Shown piece by piece: positions 1 through 5,213 of a stretch of 6,309 nucleotides of DNA; position 1 is the first letter of the stretch, and each line of letters starts with the position of its first letter. The position numbers and the translations under genes were made by a program. The notes beneath the pieces are model-generated. The model searched no databases. It saw only the letters and a list, made by a program, of their open reading frames with translations, and was not told the DNA's origin. The stretch comes from Bifidobacteriaceae bacterium (GTDB lineage: Bacteria > Actinomycetota > Actinomycetes > Actinomycetales > WQXJ01), in the NCBI GenBank assembly GCA_031256885.1, contig JAIRPS010000099.1, positions 1 to 6,309 on the forward strand, written 5' to 3'.

Positions 1-1005
1 CCCCAAAGTGGTCTTGCCGGAGCCGGACTCGCCAACCAGCGCCAAAATTTCGTGCGCTTTCAGGTCAAGGCTGACGTCACGCACTGCATGAACTGGCGGT
101 GAACCGATCCGACCGGGGAATTTCACATCGAGGTCACGCACTTCAAGTACTGGTGCGTCCGCGATTTCGGGGGCAGCCACTTCATCCATCACGGCTGGCC
201 GGGGGTGGCCAAGGTGCGGCACTGAAGCCAGCAAATGCTTGGTGTATGGATGGGTCGGATTGGCAAACAGTTGCGTGGCAGTGTTTTCCTCAACCAGTTC
301 ACCGCGGAACATCACGGCCACCCGGTCAGCTAAATCCGCCACCACACCCATGTTGTGGGTGATCAAAATAACCGCCGAACCAAGCTGTTCACGCAGGTCA
401 TGTAGCAAATCAAGAATCTGTGCCTGGACGGTGACGTCTAGTGCAGTAGTTGGCTCATCAGCAATGATCACTTCAGGATCACAGGACAAAGCCATTGCGA
501 TCATCACGCGCTGTTTTTGGCCACCGGACATTTGGTGTGGGAACGAGTGGACACGCACCGCCGGGTCAGGAATACCAACCATCTCCAGCAGTTCAATTGC
601 CCTGGCCAGAGCCTGTTTGCGGGTCAGTTTACGGTGGGCTTGCAAACCTTCCATGATTTGCCAGCCAACCGTGCGCACCGGATCTAAGGCGGTCGAGGGT
701 TCCTGAAAAATCATCGCAATCCGGTCGCCGCGCACCCGCCGCATCGCTTCGCCGCCCAATGAAATCAACTCGGTGTCACCGAGTTTGGCGGAACCATCAA
801 TCCGGGCGGTGTGCGGCAGCAGACCAAGCATTGCCCGCGCGGAAACTGTTTTACCGGAACCTGATTCGCCAACTATTGCCAAGATTTCGCCGGGTGCCAC
901 CTCGAATGAGATGCGGCGAACTGCCCGGACGGGATCGGCATCGGTCTGAAAAGAAACCGACAGGTTACTGACCGCTAAATGGCTGGTGTGGGTTGGTGTG
1001 GTCAT
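1..1005 (-). CDS. Fused (DppD-DppF type) peptide ABC transporter ATPase, 3' end outside window
   Basis: This is the cytoplasmic energy-coupling subunit of the peptide importer encoded upstream. The frame is open from the ATG at 1005-1003 to the window edge, giving 335 visible residues. The first nucleotide-binding domain is complete: Walker A GESGSGKT (46-53), Q-loop FQEP (100-103), signature MSGGQ (159-163), Walker B VIIADEP (179-185), D-loop TALD (187-190) and H-loop His217. It is followed by the HPYT extension (252-255) typical of OppD/DppD. After a short linker a second domain starts near residue 285 and reaches its own Walker A GESGSGKT (325-332) just before the edge. The protein is therefore a tandem fusion of the two ATPases that are usually separate; known members of this type run to roughly 500-600 residues. 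The start codon overlaps the permease stop as ATGA, which implies translational coupling. I saw no cysteine cluster after HPYT, unlike classical DppD. Confidence 0.95.
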   Translation of the reverse strand, partial: MTTPTHTSHLAVSNLSVSFQTDADPVRAVRRISFEVAPGEILAIVGESGSGKTVSARAMLGLLPHTARIDGSAKLGDTELISLGGEAMRRVRGDRIAMIFQEPSTALDPVRTVGWQIMEGLQAHRKLTRKQALARAIELLEMVGIPDPAVRVHSFPHQMSGGQKQRVMIAMALSCDPEVIIADEPTTALDVTVQAQILDLLHDLREQLGSAVILITHNMGVVADLADRVAVMFRGELVEENTATQLFANPTHPYTKHLLASVPHLGHPRPAVMDEVAAPEIADAPVLEVRDLDVKFPGRIGSPPVHAVRDVSLDLKAHEILALVGESGSGKTTLG

Positions 1006-2015
1006 TTGGCGGCCTCCTCACCCAACACAACTTCCACCAGTTCGCGCTCATCAGCGGTGGTGGTGCCGCCGCGCGTGCGCAGCAGCGGGTTGAGTACGTC
1101 GTTCAAACTTTCACCAATCAGCGCCACGCCAGTCACTAAGAGGACTATGGCAATACCGGGGAAAACTCCGGTCCACCAGATTCCGTTGGCCACGTCAGAT
1201 AAAGCCTTGTTGAGGTCGTAACCCCATTCGGCGGCGGCCGAAGGTTCAATACCAAATCCGAGGAAGCCCAGGCCAGCCAGTGTCAAAATCGCTTCGGAAG
1301 CGTTCAGGGTGACCAGCACGGGGATTGACTGTGACACGTTAGCCAAAATGTGCCCAAACATGATGCGCCCTGGCCTGGTGCCAGCTACTCTGGCGGCATC
1401 GACATAGGGTTCCTGTTTGGCGGACATGGTGGCGTTGCGCACTACCCGGAAGTATTTTGGAATAAACACCACCGTGATGGATATGGCGGCTGCCATGATG
1501 CCGCCAAATGCGCTGGACCGTCCAGATGACACCATCACTGAAACAATGATTGCCATCAGTAGCGACGGGAAAGCGTACAGTGCGTCGGTGATCAGTACCA
1601 GGACACGGTCAATTGGGCCGGCCACGTAGCCGGAAAACACGCCCAGGGGCACGCCGACCACCAGCGAGAGCACTGAAGCCAGGAGCACTACTTCAATGGC
1701 GGTGCGCGCTCCGTAAATGATGCGCGAGAACACATCCATTGCTCCGACCGTGGTTCCCAAGAGATGTTCGGCCGATGGCGGAGCTTGGGTGGGGAATAAA
1801 CCGTTTGCTCCGGCGGTGGCATCGAAAGCGTAGGGGGCTAGCAGGTCAGCGAACAGTGCGATGATCACAAACAGGGCAATGATCGCTAGGCCAATGATTA
1901 GCACAACCCGTTGCAGTCCGTGGGTTGAGCGCAGCAGCGCAGCACCGGGGATGCGTCTGCTCCCGCGCACTGGCGGGCTGGACGGTTCGGTGACAATCGG
2001 CGGTGGCAGGGCCAT
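1002..2015 (-). CDS. dppC: Peptide ABC transporter permease, DppC/OppC type
   Basis: This is one of the two inner-membrane channel subunits of the importer (337 residues; BPD_transp_1 family). A long Pro-rich cytoplasmic N-terminus precedes the first membrane helix at about 37-59. Further hydrophobic segments lie near 104-125, 137-160, 170-186, 232-252 and 283-303, matching the usual six-helix layout. The EAA loop that docks on the ATPase is at 204-233, beginning YVDAARVAGTRPGRI. The C-terminal WWTGVFPGIAI...GESLNDVLNPLL pattern is characteristic of DppC/OppC. The start is supported by a GAGG element (2023-2026) 7 nt upstream. The gene begins 1 nt after the dppB-like stop and overlaps the ATPase start by 4 nt, so the three genes are tightly coupled. 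The dpp symbol reflects the family only; the transported substrate cannot be read from the sequence. Confidence 0.95.
   Translation of the reverse strand: MALPPPIVTEPSSPPVRGSRRIPGAALLRSTHGLQRVVLIIGLAIIALFVIIALFADLLAPYAFDATAGANGLFPTQAPPSAEHLLGTTVGAMDVFSRIIYGARTAIEVVLLASVLSLVVGVPLGVFSGYVAGPIDRVLVLITDALYAFPSLLMAIIVSVMVSSGRSSAFGGIMAAAISITVVFIPKYFRVVRNATMSAKQEPYVDAARVAGTRPGRIMFGHILANVSQSIPVLVTLNASEAILTLAGLGFLGFGIEPSAAAEWGYDLNKALSDVANGIWWTGVFPGIAIVLLVTGVALIGESLNDVLNPLLRTRGGTTTADERELVEVVLGEEAAK
1013..1018 (-). promoter_or_regulatory. Shine-Dalgarno for the fused ATPase, inside the permease gene
   Basis: On the minus strand AGGAGG lies 7 nt before the ATG at 1005. It is embedded in the last codons of the dppC-like gene, which encode GEEAAK. 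Together with the 4-nt ATGA overlap it fixes the ATPase start and indicates coupled translation. Confidence 0.85.
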
Positions 2016-2016
2016 G

Positions 2017-3060
2017 TCAGTACCTCACCCTCGGGTCAACTAGAGCATTGATCACATCGATTAGGAAGGAGCACACTGCTACCACCACAGCTATGGCGGT
2101 AACCACGCCTTGTACGGCAACAAAGTCGCGGGCAAGCAGGTATTGCGACAGGGTGAAGCCGATCCCTTTCCACTCAAAAGTGGTTTCTGTCAGGATTGAT
2201 GATCCAAGCATCAGGGCAACTTCCATTCCCATCACTGTGACCACGGGAATTAGGGCATTGCGGAAGGCGTGTTTGGAGACGACTCGCCGTTCCGTGACGC
2301 CACGGGCGCGGGCGGCTGTGACGTAGTCAGCCCGCATTGTTTCAAGCAGGTTGATACGAATTAGGCGTATAAAAATGCCGGCGGTCAACAGTCCCAGGGC
2401 AACTGCCGGCAGGACGGCATGTTGCAAAACATCTTTGATGTATGTACCGTTCCCTGAAGCGAGCGCATCTATTATCATAAAATGACTGGTCCAGGGCCGT
2501 TTTTCTAAGGCTAACTGGACCTCCGTTGATGATCTACCAGAGAACGGCAGCCAGTGCAAGGTGGCGGAGAACAGCAGCTTGAGCAGCAAACCAACAAAGA
2601 AAACCGGCGCAGCATACACTACAACGGCAAAGGTGCGGATTGTCACATCCGGCACCCGGTCATGGAAACGAGCCGCCAACCGTCCCAGTGGCACAGACAC
2701 CAAGAAAGCAATCAGCATGGCCCAAATCACCAACTCTAAGGTGGCTGAACCATTGGTCACCAACACCTCAGAAATCTTGCGATGATCAGTCAGCGCCCGG
2801 CCAAAATCGAAACGCACAATCTGGCCAAGATACTCCACATACTGCGTCAGAATCGGCCGGTCAAAACCGGCTTCTGCCTTCCGCTCCGCTAACTGCGCCG
2901 GCGTCAACCGGCCACCTTGAGCAGCCGTGATTGGATCGCCAATCACCCGCATGAAGAAAAAGACCACGGTGACCAAGATCAACACGGTTGGAACAATCAA
3001 GACAAGGCGAATTGCCAAGTAGCGCAACAGGGCGCTGCGCGATGACCGTTGGGTTGCCAT
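2017..3060 (-). CDS. dppB: Peptide ABC transporter permease, DppB/OppB type
   Basis: This is the other membrane channel subunit (347 residues). The N-terminal membrane helix at about 18-38 (ending VVFFFMRVIGDP) is followed by the periplasmic-type stretch AERKAEAGFDRPILTQYVEY (58-77), a common pattern in DppB/OppB. Further hydrophobic segments lie near 106-128, 142-164, 213-235, 274-294 and 317-340. The EAA loop is at 246-272 (YVTAARARGVTERRV followed by ...FRNALIP). The C-terminus VDPRVRY is the standard ending for the family. It sits 89 nt downstream of the binding-protein gene, behind a strong stem-loop, and 1 nt upstream of dppC. The ribosome binding site before ATG 3060 is poor (only GTAGG, placed very close to the ATG). 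This fits lower output than the binding protein, which starts with a perfect site. The dpp symbol denotes the family, not a proven substrate. Confidence 0.95.
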   Translation of the reverse strand: MATQRSSRSALLRYLAIRLVLIVPTVLILVTVVFFFMRVIGDPITAAQGGRLTPAQLAERKAEAGFDRPILTQYVEYLGQIVRFDFGRALTDHRKISEVLVTNGSATLELVIWAMLIAFLVSVPLGRLAARFHDRVPDVTIRTFAVVVYAAPVFFVGLLLKLLFSATLHWLPFSGRSSTEVQLALEKRPWTSHFMIIDALASGNGTYIKDVLQHAVLPAVALGLLTAGIFIRLIRINLLETMRADYVTAARARGVTERRVVSKHAFRNALIPVVTVMGMEVALMLGSSILTETTFEWKGIGFTLSQYLLARDFVAVQGVVTAIAVVVAVCSFLIDVINALVDPRVRY

Positions 3061-3080
3061 GACCTACTTTGCCGGTTCAG

Positions 3081-3118
3081 GCTGTGGGCGGAGCGGCACT
3101 AACCGCCCCACCCACAGC
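3081..3118 (-). promoter_or_regulatory. Intercistronic stem-loop between binding-protein and permease genes
   Basis: Positions 3081-3096 pair with 3103-3118 around a 6-nt loop (3097-3102), giving a 16-bp stem. On plus-strand DNA two positions mismatch (C3089/A3110 and A3092/C3107). In minus-strand RNA both become G-U wobbles, so the stem is continuous only in the operon transcript. It begins about 31 nt after the binding-protein stop and ends 20 nt before the permease ATG. No U-tract follows, so it does not look like a full intrinsic terminator. The likely role, by analogy with intercistronic structures in other transporter operons, is to protect the upstream mRNA 3' end or to attenuate read-through, keeping the binding protein in excess of the permeases. 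Confidence 0.75.
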
Positions 3119-3149
3119 AACGTAACTAACTTACTGAATACTGGTTTTA

Positions 3150-4751
3150 CTACTTACCCCAGGCGTCACACACTGCTGTGCTAGCACCAGGCAAACCGTC
3201 TGGCACAAAGGAGCACAGCGGCGTATAAGTATCTTTGTAAACCTGTGTGGCCAACTCTTGGCGATCAATTGACGCCGCCACCGCTTGACGAATCGCTGTC
3301 TTTTGCTCAGCGCTGTCACCCGGCTGGGTTTCCAAGTTGAACACGATGTAGCGAATCTCGCCACCAGGACCATGCAGAACGCTGACCTTACCACCCTTTT
3401 CAAGAGCTTCAATGTCAGTGGGGGCCAGTGAACGGTGAGCCACATCAATGGCACCCTGCTCAATGTCACCCTTCATGTTGGTTTCATCAGCGTAGTACTT
3501 GACCGTGGCACCAGCATTCTGCGGCGCACCATGCAAACCCTGGTAATTCGGGTTTGGCGTGTATTCAATCAGTTCGTTCAGCTTGTAGCTGGTGATCTGA
3601 TATGCGCCGCCAAAAGCTTTAGCAGCAACGATTTCCTCATCCGGCACAAGCTCGGTAGCGGAGAACGTCTGATCATCAACCACCGGGCCAACCGGCGAAG
3701 CCAGAACCTGCGGGAAAGTTACATCATTAGCAACACTCAGATTGAAGTTGACAGTCAAATCATCAGGGGTATCAACCGACACCAGGTTACCCAACAGTGA
3801 GGAAGGGCCATCCGGTGCGGCAATCGCCACCTGCCGGTCAAAGGTGAACTTGACATCATTCGCGTCCAGAGTATTGCCGTTAGCCCACTTCAAACCGGGC
3901 TTGATCTTGCAAGAGTAAACCGTACCGTCGCTCACAAAGTCGCAGGATTCAGCCAGGTCAGGCGTTGGCACCGGGTTACCCGGAGCAAAGCCCAGAACAT
4001 AGGGGTAAACGTTGTAGTGAACGTTGTAAGAACCGTTGTCGTAGCTACCAGCCGGATCCAGTGCAGTGACTTTATCCGTGGTGCCAAACTTGACCACCTG
4101 ACCGGAGTCACCAGCTTTTTGGGTTCCCGCAAAGCGGAACTGGAAAGAAGCATCAAGTGTCTCTTGGACACCGGTGACGTCTTTAGCGGTGACGGCTGTC
4201 TGAGCACCCTGGAGAATCGGCACAGTCGGCATGTGCTGCGCTAATACCTCTTGCAGCTTCTTCAGCTGTTCGGTGCGAGCGGCCGGGTCGGTGGTGCCGA
4301 CTTCTTCAACCAGCAACTGGCTGACCTCAGGATCAGAGAAGTGGTTGACCAGGAAGTTATCTTCGGTGAAGAAGGGGGTGAGGTAGTTGTCAGCGTCTGG
4401 GAAATCAGGGAACCAGCCAAGCTGGTAAACCGGGTAAACATCAGACACACGGTCCTTGGAGTACTGGACCCACTCGGTTTGTTGCAGGTTAACCTTGAAC
4501 AAACCGGTGGCTTCAAGTTGCCGCTTGATCGCGTTGTACTCCTGATCAGAGTTTTTACCGTAGTGGTCGCCGTTGTACTGCAGGTTCAGCTCCACGGGGG
4601 TGCTGACACCAGCTTTGGTCAGTATTTCCTTGGCCTTGGTGGCCTTTGGGTTATCTTTGGATTCGTTACCGCCGCCACCGGAGCAACCGGCTAGCAGTAG
4701 GGCGATCGTTGCCAGTGCGGCAATAAGTACCGCGGGGCGCTTACGGGGCAT
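3150..4751 (-). CDS. Peptide-binding lipoprotein (SBP_bac_5 / DppA family), circularly permuted
   Basis: This is the extracellular, lipid-anchored receptor of the importer (533 residues). The signal peptide has a basic start (MPRKR), a hydrophobic core and lipobox LAGC, with Cys23 as the lipidated residue, followed by a GGGG linker. The order of the body is unusual. Residues about 34-210 match the normally C-terminal part of the family: the KAKEILTKAGV helix, the YQLGWFPDFPDADNYLTPFF segment (109-128) and the ILQGAQTAV strand (179-187). Residues about 216-533 match the normally N-terminal part: the TTDKVTALDPAGSYDNGSYN start (224-243), LKWANG...DVKFTFDR (287-306), GPGGEIRYIVFN (461-472), the helix AIRQAVAASIDRQEL (486-500) and VPDGLPG (516-522). 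In DppA/OppA the second block precedes the first. The start is set by AAGGAGG 6 nt before the ATG. Total length is normal for the family, so nothing large is missing. Cys pairs 270/281 and 513/528 could form disulfides. I am confident of the family and of the swapped order; the ligand is unknown. Confidence 0.93.
   Translation of the reverse strand: MPRKRPAVLIAALATIALLLAGCSGGGGNESKDNPKATKAKEILTKAGVSTPVELNLQYNGDHYGKNSDQEYNAIKRQLEATGLFKVNLQQTEWVQYSKDRVSDVYPVYQLGWFPDFPDADNYLTPFFTEDNFLVNHFSDPEVSQLLVEEVGTTDPAARTEQLKKLQEVLAQHMPTVPILQGAQTAVTAKDVTGVQETLDASFQFRFAGTQKAGDSGQVVKFGTTDKVTALDPAGSYDNGSYNVHYNVYPYVLGFAPGNPVPTPDLAESCDFVSDGTVYSCKIKPGLKWANGNTLDANDVKFTFDRQVAIAAPDGPSSLLGNLVSVDTPDDLTVNFNLSVANDVTFPQVLASPVGPVVDDQTFSATELVPDEEIVAAKAFGGAYQITSYKLNELIEYTPNPNYQGLHGAPQNAGATVKYYADETNMKGDIEQGAIDVAHRSLAPTDIEALEKGGKVSVLHGPGGEIRYIVFNLETQPGDSAEQKTAIRQAVAASIDRQELATQVYKDTYTPLCSFVPDGLPGASTAVCDAWGK
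4107..4121 (-). other. Internal junction of the permuted binding protein
   Basis: These codons (residues about 211-215, QKAGD) join the end of the normally C-terminal block (LDASFQFRFAGT) to the start of the normally N-terminal block (SGQVVKFGTTDK). The boundary is estimated by recalled family pattern, so it may be off by several residues. The linker is short, as expected if the native termini lie close together in the fold. Confidence 0.6.
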
Positions 4752-4757
4752 TTTGTG

Positions 4758-4764
4758 CCTCCTT
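4758..4764 (-). promoter_or_regulatory. Shine-Dalgarno of the binding-protein gene
   Basis: AAGGAGG on the minus strand, 6 nt before ATG 4751, is a near-perfect ribosome binding site. It supports the chosen start and high translation of the permuted protein. Confidence 0.9.
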
Positions 4765-4790
4765 GGTTGGCGGGATCAACAACACGCGAG

Positions 4791-4814
4791 GGCTGACCCC
4801 GGTTGGGACCAGCC
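4791..4814 (-). promoter_or_regulatory. Leader hairpin upstream of the binding-protein gene
   Basis: In minus-strand RNA 4814-4805 pairs with 4800-4791 as a 10-bp stem with a 4-nt loop. Two of the pairs are G-U wobbles that would be A/C mismatches on the other strand, which points to a structure of the operon transcript. It lies 27 nt upstream of the Shine-Dalgarno sequence. CGAGGG (4787-4792) can also pair with CCCTCG (4823-4828), which partly competes with the base of this stem. I recognise no known riboswitch class. Confidence 0.45.
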
Positions 4815-5058
4815 ATACTGAACCCTCGGGGGACCAGCTCTGCCGGAGCCGAAGTTGCAACGAACACTGGTTAGTGATCATGCAACCTCGCGCATGCTTG
4901 TGCCATAGACAACACCATTAGGCACCCTCATGGCAAGTCGGACATCGACAATTTACCCCCCGTTTACACTAATCTGGCCCTTTCAGCCAACTTTAGTCTG
5001 CTCACTTAATCGCCTTGACCTGCAAATATGCAGCGCGACCCGGCCACTATACAAAGAA

Positions 5059-5087
5059 TTGAGAATTATTCGGCGAATCGCTAGGCT
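5059..5087 (+). promoter_or_regulatory. Promoter of the secreted protease gene, with dyad in spacer
   Basis: TTGAGA (5059-5064) and TAGGCT (5082-5087) are separated by exactly 17 nt, matching the housekeeping-sigma pattern of actinobacteria (TTGNNN / TANNNT). A start of transcription near 5094 would leave a 5' untranslated region of about 120 nt. A perfect dyad, ATTCG-G-CGAAT (5068-5078), fills most of the spacer and is a candidate operator. Confidence 0.6.
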
Positions 5088-5124
5088 GAACCTGCGATCA
5101 ACCGCCGTTCAAACACGCTTCATG

Positions 5125-5168
5125 TTGGCGGGTTGGTCGTCTTTGGTGTTCCAGCCAACCAACGCCGG
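5125..5168 (+). promoter_or_regulatory. 5' UTR hairpin of the protease transcript
   Basis: GGCGGGTTGG (5127-5136) pairs with CCAACC (5155-5160) and CGCC (5163-5166), leaving an AA bulge. Two flanking G-U pairs extend it to 5125/5168. It lies about 33 nt upstream of the AGGAG site, so it would not block ribosome binding directly. A role in mRNA stability is possible but unproven. Confidence 0.4.
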
Positions 5169-5201
5169 ACACCTGGATTACGCCCGATCCTCTAACACAT
5201 T

Positions 5202-5206
5202 AGGAG
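5202..5206 (+). promoter_or_regulatory. Shine-Dalgarno of the protease gene
   Basis: AGGAG is 7 nt before ATG 5214. A second ATG at 5218 is in another frame, so this site and the long open frame settle the start at 5214. Confidence 0.85.
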
Positions 5207-5213
5207 TAAGCAA

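Larger units (their letters stand above)
4752..5213. other. Divergent intergenic region (462 bp)
   Basis: This is the control region between the importer operon (minus) and the protease gene (plus). It holds the leader hairpin of the operon (4791-4814), a repeated 9-mer GGGACCAGC at 4805-4813 and 4830-4838, an 8-bp palindrome GTTGCAAC (4854-4861), an inverted repeat CACTGGTTAGTG (4865-4876), and a convincing plus-strand promoter (5059-5087). I could not place the operon promoter with confidence. TATAGT (minus strand, 5051-5046), TAAAGT (4996-4991) and TAAATT (4955-4950) resemble -10 boxes but lack a good -35 partner. No credible gene was seen here. Confidence 0.7.

Noticed and set aside
239..706. 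Plus-strand open frame of 155 codons antisense to the ATPase
   Set aside because: The minus strand carries every ABC ATPase motif in one frame here; this is its antisense shadow with low-complexity composition.
3081..3118. Intrinsic terminator after the binding-protein gene
   Set aside because: The stem is strong but no run of U follows it in the minus-strand transcript, and the downstream permease genes need read-through.
4251..4694. Plus-strand open frame of 147 codons antisense to the binding protein
   Set aside because: It lies wholly inside the convincing minus-strand lipoprotein gene and has no ribosome binding site or family features.
3150..4751. Binding-protein gene as a pseudogene or as two fused partial genes
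   Set aside because: The frame is intact, the total length is normal for one family member, each half occurs once, and signal peptide, lipobox and ribosome binding site are all in place. A functional permutation fits better. An assembly chimera cannot be excluded without reads.
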